From Coriaria nepalensis (lineage: Eukaryota > Streptophyta > Magnoliopsida > Cucurbitales > Coriariaceae), in assembly GCA_027186245.1 (NCBI GenBank), contig CP114481.1, positions 23,033,501 to 23,097,500 of the forward strand: 64,000 nucleotides of DNA. The letters run 5' to 3'. Positions within the stretch are counted from its first letter, which is position 1; every line of letters begins with the position of its first letter. The notes under the pieces were generated by a model. That model searched no databases, was not told the origin of the DNA, and was given only the letters and a program-made list of their open reading frames with translations. This document shows, piece by piece, positions 1 through 10,817 of the stretch. The position numbers and the translations under genes were made by a program.

Positions 1-1439
1 TCTTGTTTAAAGGCCGAATTCCATACGAAGTGATTGAGAATGATTTACTGACTAAAAGAGATGCAAAAATATGACTTTAAGGCTAAAAAATGCATAGTTT
101 CCATCAATAGATCAATTGCAAGTTATGCATGAAAGTCGCATTTTAAATGCAAAAAGAGAATTGGTTCGAAGTGCCTTCAAACAATTTAATCATTGAAAAG
201 ACTGAGTGATATGCTTTTGGATGCTAAAATAATACATTGTTGTCTGCAGTCGATTAATTGCAAGTTATGTAAGAAAATAATGTTTGAAGGGCGAAAATAG
301 AATTCGATCGAATTAATTTAGAATGATTTAACGACAAGAAGAGACTTAGTGACATGACTTTAAGGCTAAACAAATGCATTGTTGCCTTCAATAGATAAAC
401 TGCAAGTTATGCATGAATATCATGTTTGAAGACTGAATTTCGTTCGAAGTGATTTAGAATGATTTACTGACTAATAGAGACGCAAAAATGTGACTTTAAG
501 GCTATAAAATGAATAGTTTCCATCAATAGATCAACTGCAAGTTATGCATGAAAGTCGCGTTTTAAATGCAAAAAGAGAATTTGTTCGAAGTGCCTTCAAA
601 CAATTTAATGATTGAAAACACTGAGTGATATGCTTTTTACTGCTTAAATAATACATTGTTGTCTTCAGTAGATTAATTGCAAGTTATGTAAGAAAATAAT
701 GTTTGAAGGGCGAAAATAGAATTCGTTCGAATTAATTTAGAATAATTTAATGACTCGAAGAGACTCACTGACATGACTTAAAGGCTACACAAATGTATTG
801 TTGCCTTCAATAGATCAACTGCGAGTTATGCACGAAAGTCTTGTTTAAAGGCCGAATTTCGTTCGAAGTGGTTTAGAAAGATTTAATGACTAAAAGAGAC
901 GCAATAATGATTAAAAAGACTGAGTGATATGCTTTTTAATGCTAAAATAATGTATTGTTGTCTTCAGTAGATTAATTGCAAGTTATGTAAGAAAATAATG
1001 TTTGGATGGCGAGAATAGAATTCGTTCGAAATAATTTAGAATGATTTAATGACTAGAAGAGACTCAGTGACATGACTTTCAGGCTAAACAAATGCATTGT
1101 TGGCTTCAATAGATCAACTGCAAGTTACGCAAGAAAGTCATGTTTAAAGGCCGAATTTTGTTCGCAGTGATTTAGAATGATTTAGTGACTAAAATGGACG
1201 TAATAATATGACAGTAAGGCTAAAAAAATGAATAGTTGCCTTCAATAGATCAAGTGGAAGTTATGCATGAAAGTCGTGTTTTAAATACAAAAATAGAATT
1301 GGTTCGACGTGCCTTCAAACAATTTAATGATTGAAAAGACTGAGTGATATACTTTTTAATGCTAAAATAATGCATTGTTGTCTTCAGTATATTAATTGCA
1401 AGTTATGTAAGAAAATAATGTTTGGATGGCGAAAATAGA
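1..1439 (+). repeat. Subfamily I units, diverged, left edge
   Basis: About three and a half trimers of subfamily I. The window opens at the end of an A subunit, and the first B begins near base 17 with an unusual GAATTCCATACGAAG start, which creates an EcoRI site in B. Clear A starts are at 300 (GAATTCGATCG variant), 719 and 1018. The spacing 719 to 1018 is only 299 bp because of the fused B/C unit described separately. Units here differ from each other more than in the blocks to the right, and I see no clean higher-order period. Confidence 0.85.
854..1017 (+). repeat. Fused B/C subunit with 120-bp deletion
   Basis: A normal B plus C measures 284 bp; here they are replaced by 164 bp. The first part of B runs to GACGCAATAAT near 909 and continues directly as C from AATGATTAAAAAGAC. 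The bases TAAT/AATGA are common to both parents at the join, so a short-homology deletion is likely. Unlike the A/B and A/C chimeras elsewhere, this join does not keep the subunit register and the trimer is shortened to about 299 bp. Confidence 0.85.
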
Positions 1440-1857
1440 ATTCGTTCGAATTAATTTAGAATGATTTAATGACTAGAAGAGACTCAGTGACATGACTTTC
1501 AGGCTAAACAAATGCATTGTTGCCTTCAATAGATCAACTGCAAGTTACGCAAGAAAGTCATGTTTAAAGGCCGAATTTTGTTCGAAGTGATTTAGAATGA
1601 TTTAGTGACTAAAATAGACGTAATAATATGACAGTAAGGCTAAAAAAATGAATAGTTGCCTTCAATAGATCAAGTGCAAGTTATGCATGAAAGTCGTGTT
1701 TTAAATTCAAAAATAGAATTGGTTCGAAGTGCCTTCAAATAATTTAATGATTGAAAAGACTAAGTGATATGCTTTTTAATGCTAAAATAATGCATTGTTG
1801 TCTTCAGTAGATTAATTGCAAGTTATGTAAGAAAATAATGTTTTGAGGGCGAAAATA

Positions 1858-1992
1858 GAATTCGTTCGAATTAATTTAGAATGATTTAATGACTAGGGGA
1901 GACTCAGTGACACGACTTAAAGGCTAAAGAAATGTATTGTTACCTTCAGTAGATCAACTGCAAGTTATGCACGAAAGTCATGTTCAAAGGCA
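1858..1992 (+). repeat. Subunit A of the trimer (subfamily I example)
   Basis: This 135-bp subunit is the shortest of the three. It starts with an EcoRI site inside the dyad AATTCG-TT-CGAATT and ends just before the GAATTT that opens subunit B. It carries the shared block order: TTCGAA, a GATTTAATGACT block, an AGGCTAAA block, an ATGTATTGTTACC block and a TAGATCAACTGCAAGTTATG block. In this subfamily the segment after the TTG reads CCTTCA rather than CCTATA. Here the block near 1895 is AGGGGAGAC, a variant that recurs at 3573 and 5251 and was used to measure the 1,678-bp higher-order period. Confidence 0.93.
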
Positions 1993-2134
1993 GAATTTCG
2001 TTCGAAGTGGTTTAGAAAGATTTAATGACTAAAAGAGACGCAATAATATGACTTTAAGGCTAAAAAATGCAAAGTTGCCATCAATAGATGAATTGCAAGT
2101 TATGCATGAAAGTCGCGTTTTAAATGCAAAAAGA
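1993..2134 (+). repeat. Subunit B of the trimer (subfamily I example)
   Basis: This 142-bp subunit opens with GAATTTCGTTCGAAGTGG. It carries the same ordered blocks as A (GATTTAATGACT, AAGGCTAAA, TAGATGAATTGCAAGTTATG) and ends with a tail GCGTTTTAAATGCAAAAAGA that A lacks. B is 142 or 143 bp depending on whether the middle reads AAAAAATGCA or AAAAAAATGAA. That one-base difference explains most of the 419 versus 420 bp variation of the trimer. Its first bases resemble the 5' half of a CENP-B box. Confidence 0.92.
1995..2011 (+). other. CENP-B-box-like start of subunit B (example)
   Basis: TTTCGTTCGAAGTGGTT at the start of B agrees at 13 of 17 positions with the mammalian CENP-B box YTTCGTTGGAARCGGGA. 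The TTCG core and the central A are present, but the CGGG part is only partly matched. Most B subunits of subfamily II read AAGTGATT instead, matching one position fewer. The resemblance is seen directly; binding by any CENP-B-like protein is speculation. Confidence 0.35.
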
Positions 2135-2276
2135 GAATTGGTTCGAAGTGCCTTCAAAGAATTCAATGATTGAAAAGATTGAGCGATATGCTTTTTAATG
2201 GTAAAATAATGTATTGTTGTCTTCAGTAGATTAATTGCAAGTTATGTAAGAAAATAATGTTTGAAGGGCGATAATA
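2135..2276 (+). repeat. Subunit C of the trimer (subfamily I example)
   Basis: This 142-bp subunit opens with GAATTGGTTCGAAGTGCC. It is the most diverged member: the block after TTCGAA reads CCTTCAAA instead of GATTTAGAATG, and the middle reads TGCTTTTTAATG. It still keeps TTAATGATTGAAAAGA, AATGTATTGTTG and TAGATTAATTGCAAGTTATG in the common order. It ends with a tail (TAATGTTTGAAGGGCGATAATA) whose final bases abut the GAATTC of the next A. Homology of A, B and C is seen directly; the order in which they arose from a single 140-bp ancestor is not resolved. Confidence 0.92.
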
Positions 2277-5200
2277 GAATTCGTTCGAATTAATTTAGAA
2301 TGATTTAATGACAAGAAGAGACTCAGTGACGTGACTTAAAGGCTAAACAAATGCATTGTTGCCTTCAAAAGATAAACTGCAACTTATGCACGAAAGTGAT
2401 GTTTAAAGGCCGAATTTCGTTCGAAGTGGTTATGAAAGATTTAATGACTAAAAGAGACGCAATAATATGACTTTAAGGCTAAAAAATGAATAGTTGCCTT
2501 CAATAGATCAAGTGCAAGTTATGCATGAAAGTCGTGTTTTAAATACAAAAATAGAATTGGGTCGAAGTGCCTTCAAACAATTTAATGATTGAAAACACTG
2601 AGTGATATGCTTTTTAATGCTAAAATAATGTATTGTTGCCTTCAGTAGATTAATTGCAAGTTATGTAAGAAAATAATGTTTGGATGGCGAAAATAGAATT
2701 CGTTCGAATTAATTTAGAATGATTTAATGACAAGAAGAGACTCAGTGACATGACTTTCAGGCTAAACAAATGCATTGTTGCCTTCAATAGATCAACTGCA
2801 AGTTACGCAAGAAAGTCTTGTTTAAAGGTCCAATTTCGTTTGAAGTGATTTAGAATGATTTAGTGACTAAAAGAGACGCAATAATATGATAGTAAGGCTA
2901 AAAAAATGAATAGTTGCCTTCAATAGATCAAGTGCAAGTTATGCATGAAAGTCGTGTTCTAAATGCAAAAATAGAATTGGTTCGAAGTGCCTTCAAACAA
3001 TTTAACGATTGAAAAGATTGAGTGATATGCTTTTTAATGCTAAAATAATGCATTGTTGTCTTCAGTAGATTAATTGCAAGTTATGTAAGAAAATAATGTT
3101 TGGAGGGCGAAAATAGAATTCGTTCGAATTAATTTAGAATGATTCAATGACTAGAGGAGACTCAGTGACATGATTTTAAGGCTAAACAAATGCATTGTTG
3201 CCTTCAATAGATCAACTGCAAGTTACGCAAGAAAGTCATGTTTAAAGGCCGAATTTTGTTCGAAGTGATTTAGAATGATTTAGTGACTAAAATAGACGTA
3301 ATAATATGACAGTAAGGCTAAAAAAATGAATAGTTGCCTTCAATAGATCAAGTGCAAGTTGTGCATGAAAGTCGTGTGTTAAATTCAAAAATAGAATTGG
3401 TTCGAAGTGCCTTCAAATAATTTAATGATTGAAAAGACTAAGTGATATGCTTTTTAATGCTAAAATAATGCATGGTTGTCTTCAGTAGATTAATTGCAAG
3501 TTATGTAAGAAAATAATGTTTGGAGGGCGAAAATAGAATTCGTTCGAATTAATTTAGAATGATTTAATGACTAGGGGAGACTCAGTGACACGACTTAAAG
3601 GCTAAAGAAATGTATTGTTACCTTCCATAGATCAACTGCAAGTTATGCACGAAAGTCATGTTTAAAGGCAGAATTTCGTTCGAAGTGGTTTAGAAAGATT
3701 TAATGACTAAAAGAGACGCAATAATATGACTTTAAGGCTAAAAAATGCAAAGTTGCCATCAATAGATGAATTGCAAGTTATGCATGAAAGTCGCGTTTTA
3801 AATGCAAAAAGAGAATTGGTTCGAAGTGCCTTCAAACAATTCAATGATTGAAAAGATTGAGTGATATGCTTTTTAATGTTAAAATAATGTATTGTTGTCT
3901 TCAGTAGATTAATTGCAAGTTATGTAAGAAAATAATGTTTGAAGGGCGATAATAGAATTCGTTCGAATTAATTTAGAATGATTTAATGACAAGAAGAGAC
4001 TCAGTGCCGTGACTTAAAGGCTAAACAAATGCATTGTTGCCTTCAAAAGATAAACTGCAACTTATGCACGAAAGTGATGTTTAAAGGCCGAATTTCGTTC
4101 GAAGTGGTTATGAAAGATTTAATGACTAAAAGAGACGCAATAATATGACTTTAAGGCTAAAAAATGAATAGTTGCCTCCAATAGATCAAGTGCAAGTTAT
4201 GCATGAAAGTCGTGTTTTAAATACAAAAATAGAATTGGGTCGAAGTGCCTTCAAACAATTTAATGATTGAAAAGACTGAGTGATATGCTTTTTAATGCTA
4301 AAATAATGTATTGTTGTCTTCAGTAGATTAATTGCAAGTTATGTAAGAAAATAATGTTTGGATGGCGAAAATAGAATTCGTTCGAATTAATTTAGAATGA
4401 TTTAATGACTAGAAGAGACTCAGTGACATGACTTTCAGGCTAAACAAATGCATTGTTGCCTTCAATAGATCAACTGCAAGTTACGCAAGAAAGTCTTGTT
4501 TAAAGGTCCAATTTCGTTTGAAGTGATTTAGAATGATTTAGTGACTAAAAGAGACGCAATAATATGATAGTAAGGCTAAAAAAATGAATAGTTGCCTTCA
4601 ATAGATCAAGTGCAAGTTATGCATGAAAGTCGTGTTCTAAATGCAAAAATAGAATTGGTTCGAAGTGCCTTCAAACAATTTAACGATTGAAAAGATTGAG
4701 TGATATGCTTTTTAATGCTAAAATAATGCATTGTTGTCTTCAGTATATTAATTGCAAGTTATGTAAGAAAATAATGTTTGGAGGGCGAAAATAGAATTCG
4801 TTCGAATTAATTTAGAATGATTCAAAGACTAGAGGAGACTCAGTGACATGATTTTAAGGCTAAACAAATGCATTGTTGCCTTCAATAGATCAACTGCAAG
4901 TTACACAAGAAAGTCATGTTTAAAGGCCGTATTTTGTTCGAAGTGATTTAGAATGATTTAGTGACTAAAATAGACGTAATAATATGACAGTAAGGCTAAA
5001 AAAATGAATAGTTGCCTTCAATAGATCAAGTGCAAGTTATGCATGAAAGTCGTGTTTTAAATTCAAAAATAGAATTGGTTCGAAGTGCCTTCAAATAATT
5101 TAATGATTGAAAAGACTAAGTGATATGCTTTTTAATGCTAAAATAATGCATTGTTGTCTTCAGTAAATTAATTGCAAGTTATGTAGGAAAATAATGTTTG

Positions 5201-5665
5201 GAGGGCGAAAATAGAATTCGTTCGAATTAATTTAGAATGATTTAATGACTAGGGGAGACTCAGTGACACGACTTAAAGGCTAAAGAAATGTATTGTTACC
5301 TTCAATAGATCAACTGCAAGTTATGCACGACAGTCATGTTTAAAGGCAGAATTTCGTTCGAAGTGGTTTAGAAAGATTTAATGACTAAAAGAGACGCAAT
5401 AATATGACTTTAAGGCTAAAAAATGCAAAGTTGCCATCAATAGATGAATTGCAAGTTATGCATGAAAGTCGCGTTTTAAATGCAAAAAGAGAATTGGTTC
5501 GAAGTGCCTTCAAACAATTCAATGATTGAAAAGATTGAGTGATATGCTTTTTAATGGTAAAATAATGTATTGTTGTCTTCAGTAGATTAATTGCAAGTTA
5601 TGTAAGAAAATAATGTTTGAAGGGCGAAAATAGAATTCGTTCGAATTAATTTAGAATGATTTAAT

Positions 5666-7116
5666 GACTAGAAGAGACTCAGTGACATGACTTTCAGGCT
5701 AAACAAATGCATTGTTGCCTTCAATAGATCAACTGCAAGTTACGCAAGACAGTTATGTTTAAAGGCTGAATTTCGTTCGAAGTGATTTAGAATGATTTAT
5801 CGACTAAAAGAGACGCAAAAATATGACTTTAAGGATAAAAATTGCATAGTTTCCATCAATAGATCACTTGCAAGTTATGCATGAAAGTCGCATTTTTACA
5901 AGCAAAAAGAGAATTGGTTCGAAGTGCCTTCAAACAAATCAATGATTGAAAAGAATGAGTGATATGCTTTTTAATGGTAAAATAATGTATTGTTGTCTTC
6001 AGTAGATTAATTGCAAGTTATATAAGAAAATAATGTTTGGAGGGCGAAAATAGAATTCGTTCGAATTAATTTAGAATGATTTAATGACTAGAGGAGACTC
6101 AGTGACACGACTTAAAAGCTAAAGAAATGTATTGTTACCTTCAATAGATCAACTGCAAGTTATGCACGAAAGTCATGTTTAAAGGCAGAATTTCGTTCGA
6201 AGTGGTGTAGAAAGATTTAATGACTAAAAGAGACGCAATAATATGACTTTAAGGCTAAAAAATGAATAGTTGCCTTCAATAGATCAAGTGGAAGTTATGC
6301 ATGAAAGTCGTGTTTTAAATACAAAAATAGAATTGGTTCGACGTGCCTTCAAACAATTTAATGATTGAAAAGACTGAGTGATACGCTTTTCATGCTAAAA
6401 TATTGCATTGTTGTCTTCAGTAGATTAATTGCAGGTTATGTAAGAAAATAATGTTTGAAGGGTGAAAATAGAATTCGTTCGAATTAATTTAGAATGATTT
6501 AATGACAAGAAGAGACTCAGTGACATGACTAAAAGGCTAAACAAATGCAAAGTTGCCATCAATAGTTGAATTGCAAGTTATGCATGAAAGTCGCGTTTTA
6601 AATGCAAAAAGAGAATTGGTTCGAAGTGCCTTCAAACAATTCAATGATTGAAAAGAATGAGTGATATGCTTTTTAATGGTAAAATAATGTATTGTTGTCT
6701 TCAGTAGATTAATTGCAAGTTATGTAAGAAAATAATATTTGGAGGGCGAAAATAGAATTTGTTCGAATTAATTTAGAATGATTTAATGACTAGAGGAGAC
6801 TCAGTGACACGACTTAAAGGCTAAAGAAATGTATTGTTCCCCTCAATAGATCAACTGCAAGTTATGAACGAAAGTCATGTTTAAAGGCAGAATTTCGTTC
6901 GAAGTGGTTTAGAAAGATTTAATGACTAAAAGAGACGCAATAAAATGACTTTAAGGCCAAAAAATGAATAGTTGCCTTCAATAGATCAAGTGGAAGTTAT
7001 GCATGAAAGTCGTGTTTTAAATACAAAAATAGAATTGGTTCGAAGTGCCTTCAAACAATTCAATGATTGAAAAGAATGAGTGATATGCTTTTTAATGGTA
7101 AAATAATGTATTGTTG
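5666..7116 (+). repeat. Subfamily I units, mosaic
   Basis: Units without their own clean period. The first part (about 5,690-6,360) has the CGACTAAAAGAGACGCAAA and GCATTTTTACA variants that are repeated in the 839-bp HOR at 9,130-10,817. The part from about 6,720 (AGGAGACTCAGTGACACG, TTGTTCCCCTC) reappears at about 8,820, some 2.1 kb on, so the 840-bp amplification appears to have been inserted into an older series of units. Confidence 0.8.
6471..6612 (+). repeat. A/B chimeric subunit, in register
   Basis: Subunit A runs from its GAATTCG at 6471 to about 6549 (GGCTAAACAAATGCA) and continues as the second half of B (AAGTTGCCATCAATAG). The hybrid is 142 bp and is followed directly by C at 6613, so this unit is a 284-bp dimer rather than a 420-bp trimer. 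Equal length and preserved block order show exchange at corresponding positions of A and B, not a random deletion. Confidence 0.88.
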
Positions 7117-8830
7117 TCTTCAGTAGATTAATTGCAAGTTATGTAAGAAAATAATGTTTGAAGGGCGAAAATAGAATTCGTTCGAATTAATTTAGAATGA
7201 TTTAATGACTAGAAGAGACTCAGTGACATGACTTTCAGGCTAAACAAATGCATTGTTGCCTTCAATAGATCAACTGCAAGTTACGCAAGAAAGTCATGTT
7301 TAAAGGTCAAATTTCGTTCGAAGTGATTTAGAATTATTTAGTGACTAAAAGAGACGCAATAATACGTCAGTAAGGCTAAAAAAATGAATAGTTGCCTTCA
7401 ATAGATCAAGTGCAAGTTATGCATGAAAGTCGTGTTTTAAATGCAAAAATAGAATTGGTTCGAAGTGCCTTCAAACAATTTAATGATTGAAAAGACTAAG
7501 TGATATGCTTTTTAATGGTAAAATAATGTATTGTTGTCTTCAGTAGATTAATTGCAAGTTATGTAAGAAAATAATGTTTGGAGGGCGAAAATAGAATTCG
7601 TTCGAATTAATTTAGAATGATTTAATGACTAGAAGAGACTCAGTGACATGACTTTCAGGCTAAACAAATGCATTGTTGCCTTCAATAGATCAACTGCAAG
7701 TTACGCAAGAAAGTCATGTTTAAAGGTCAAATTTCGTTCGAAGTGATTTAGAATTATTTAGTGACTAAAAGAGACGCAATAATACGTCAGTAAGGCTAAA
7801 AAAATGAATAGTTGCCTTCAATAGATCAAGTGCAAGTTATGCATGAAAGTCGTGTTTTAAATGCAAAAATAGAATTGGTTCGAAGTGCCTTCAAACAATT
7901 TAATGATTGAAAAGACTAAGTGATATGCTTTTTAATGCTAAAATAATGCATTGTTGGCTTCAGTAGATTAATTGCAAGTTATGTAAGAAAATAATGTTTG
8001 AAGGGCGAAAATAGAATTCGTTCGAATTAATTTAGAATGATTTAATGACTAGAAGAGACTCAGTGACATGACTTTCAGGCTAAACAAATGCATTGTTGCC
8101 TTCAATAGATCAACTGCAAGTTACGCAAGAAAGTCATGTTTAAAGGTCAAATTTCGTTCGAAGTGATTTAGAATTATTTAGTGACTAAAAGAGACGCAAT
8201 AATACGTCAGTAAGGCTAAAAAAATGAATAGTTGCCTTCAATAGATCAAGTGCAAGTTATGCATGAAAGTCGTGTTTTAAATGCAAAAATAGAATTGGTT
8301 CGAAGTGCCTTCAAACAATTTAATGATTGAAAAGACTAAGTGATATGCTTTTTAATGGTAAAATAATGTATTGTTGTCTTCAGTAGATTAATTGCAAGTT
8401 ATGTAAGAAAATAATGTTTGGAGGGCGAAAATAGAATTCGTTCGAATTAATTTAGAATGATTTAATGACTAGAAGAGACTCAGTGCCATGACTTTCAGGC
8501 TAAACAAATGCATTGTTGCCTTCAATAGATCAACTGCAAGTTACGCAAGAAAGTCATGTTTAAAGGTCAAATTTCGTTCGAAGTGATTTAGAATTATTTA
8601 GTGACTAAAAGAGACGCAATAATACGTCAGTAAGGCTAAAAAAATGAATAGTTGCCTTCAATAGATCAAGTGCAAGTTATGCATGAAAGTCGTGTTTTAA
8701 ATGCAAAAATAGAATTGGTTCGAAGTGCCTTCAAACAATTTAATGATTGAAAAGACTAAGTGATATGCTTTTTAATGCTAAAATAATGCATTGTTGGCTT
8801 CAGTAGATTAATTGCAAGTTATGTAAGAAA
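7117..8830 (+). repeat. 840-bp higher-order repeat, two copies
   Basis: Two trimers form an 840-bp period: 7117-7956 and 7957-8796, with matching sequence continuing to about 8830. Line-by-line comparison shows only one difference, a C at 8486 where 7646 has A. The two trimers inside each copy differ in C: TTTAATGGTAAAATAATGTA with TTGTTGTCTT versus TTTAATGCTAAAATAATGCA with TTGTTGGCTT. All four B subunits carry the private variant AATACGTCAGTAAGG (near 7371, 7791, 8211 and 8631). The near identity implies very recent amplification. Confidence 0.93.
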
Positions 8831-9129
8831 GTAATATTTGGAGGGCGAAAATAGAATTCGTTCGAATTAATTTAGAATGATTTAATTACTAGAGGAGACT
8901 CAGTGACACGACTTAAAGGCTAAAGAAATGTATTGTTCCCCTCCATAGATCAACTGCAAGTTATGAACGAAAGTCATGTTTAAAGGCAGAATTTCGTTCG
9001 AAGTGGTTTAGAAAGATTTAATGACTAAAAGAGACGCAATAAAATGACTTTAAGGCCAAAAAATGAATAGTTGCCTTCAATAGATCAAGTGGAAGTTATG
9101 CATGAAAGTCGTGTTTTAAATACAAAAAT
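8831..9129 (+). repeat. Older subfamily I unit flanking the 840-bp HOR
   Basis: Shares AGGAGACTCAGTGACACG, TTGTTCCCCTC and TTATGAACGAAAGTCATG with the unit at about 6,780-6,960, about 2,100 bp upstream. It looks like the right-hand continuation of the series interrupted by the 840-bp amplification. It has GTAATATTTGGAGGG in place of ATAATGTTTGGAGGG just after 8830. Confidence 0.75.
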
Positions 9130-10817
9130 AGAATTGGTTCGAAGTGCCTTCAAAATTCAATGATTGAAAAGAATGAGTGATATGCTTTTTAATGGTAAAA
9201 TAATGTATTGTTGTCTTCAGTAGATTAATTGCAAGTTATGTAAGAAAATAATGTTTGAAGGGCGAAAATAGAATTCGTTCGAATTAATTTAGAATGATTT
9301 AATGACTAGAAGAGACTCAGTGACATGACTTTCAGGCTAAACAAATGCATTGTTGCCTTCAATAGATCAACTGCAAGTTACGCAAGAAAGTCATGTTTAA
9401 AGGCTGAATTTCGTTCGAAGTGATTTAGAATGATTTATCGACTAAAAGAGACGCAAAAATTTGACTTTAAGGATAAAAAATGCATAGTTTCCATCAATAG
9501 ATCACTTGCAAGTTATGCATGAAAGTCGCATTTTTACATGCAAAAAGAGAATTGGTTCGAAGTGCCTTCAAACAATTCAATGATTGAAAAGAATGAGTGA
9601 TATGCTTTTTAACGGTAAAATAATGTATTGTTGTCTTCAGTAGATTAATTGCAAGTTATATAAGAAAATAATGTTTGCAGGGCGAAAATAGAATTCGTTC
9701 GAATTAATTTAGAATGATTTAATGACTAGAGGAGACTCAGTGACACGACTTAAAGGCTAAAGAAATGTATTGTTACCTTCAATAGATCAACTGCAAGTTA
9801 TGCACGAAAGTCATGATTAAAGGCAGAATTTCGTTCGAAGTGGTTTAGAAAGATTTAATGACTAAAAGAGACGCAATAATATGACTTTAAGGCTAAAAAA
9901 TGAATAGTTGCCTTCAATAGATCAAGTGGAAGTTATGCATGAAAGTCGTGTTTTAAATACAAAAATAGAATTGGTTCAAAGTGCCTTCAAACAATTCAAT
10001 GATTGAAAAGAATGAGTGATATGCTTTTTAATGGTAAAATAATGTATTGTTGTCTTCAGTAGATTAATTGCAAGTTATGTAAGAAAATAATGTTTGAAGG
10101 GCGAAAATAGAATTCGTTCGAATTAATTTAGAATGATTTAATGACTAGAAGAGACTCAGTGACATGACTTTCAGGCTAAACAAATGCATTGTTGCCTTCA
10201 ATAGATCAACTGCAAGTTACGCAAGAAAGTCATGTTTAAAGGCTGAATTTCGTTCGAAGTGATTTAGAATGATTTATCGACTAAAAGAGACGCAAAAATT
10301 TGACTTTAAGGATAAAAAATGCATAGTTTCCATCAATAGATCACTTGCAAGTTATGCATGAAAGTCGCATTTTTACATGCAAAAAGAGAATTGGTTCGAA
10401 GTGCCTTCAAACAATTCAATGATTGAAAAGAATGAGTGATATGCTTTTTAACGGTAAAATAATGTATTGTTGTCTTCAGTAGATTAATTGCAAGTTATAT
10501 AAGAAAATAATGTTTGCAGGGCGAAAATAGAATTCGTTCGAATTAATTTAGAATGATTTAATGACTAGAGGAGACTCAGTGACACGACTTAAAAGCTAAA
10601 GAAATGTATTGTTACCTTCAATAGATCAACTGCAAGTTATGCACGAAAGTCATGTTTAAAGGCAGAATTTCGTTCGAAGTGGTTTAGAAAGATTTAATGA
10701 CTAAAAGAGATGCAATAATATGACTTTAAGCCTAAAAAATGAATAGTTGCCTTCAATAGATCAAGTGGAAGTTATGCATGAAAGTCGTGTTTTAAATACA
10801 AAAATAGAATTGGTTCA
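9130..10817 (+). repeat. 839-bp higher-order repeat, two copies
   Basis: Two trimers form an 839-bp period. TGATTTATCGACTAAAAGAG is near 9431 and again 839 bp later. One trimer has GCTGAATTTCG, the CGACTAAAAG variant and GCATTTTTACATGC in B; the other has CACGACTT in A and AAGTGGAAGTTATG in B. Small differences exist (CAAAATTCAATG near 9152 lacks four bases against CAAACAATTCAATG near 9990; AAAGGC versus AAAAGC near 9755 and 10594). A related partial copy lies at about 5,690-6,360. Confidence 0.85.

Larger units (their letters stand above)
1440..5665 (+). repeat. 1,678-bp higher-order repeat, about 2.5 copies
   Basis: Four trimers (12 subunits) form a period of 1,678 bp. Markers at exactly this spacing include AGGGGAGACTC at 1895, 3573 and 5251, and the AGGCCGAATTTTG / AGGCCGTATTTTG region near 1567, 3245 and 4923. 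The four trimers in each copy are distinguishable: one has TTACGCAAGAAAGTC in A, one has CACGACTTAAAGG, one has CTTCAAAAGATAAACTGC. Copies 2 and 3 match best; copy 1 blends into the diverged units before about 1440. The third copy is cut near 5665, where GACTAGAAGAGACTCAGTGA replaces the expected GACAAGAAG. Confidence 0.88.

Noticed and set aside
2129..2134. Short A-runs (AAAAAGA) at the B/C border as possible poly-A or terminator sites
   Set aside because: They are a fixed part of each B subunit tail and have no neighbouring transcription unit.
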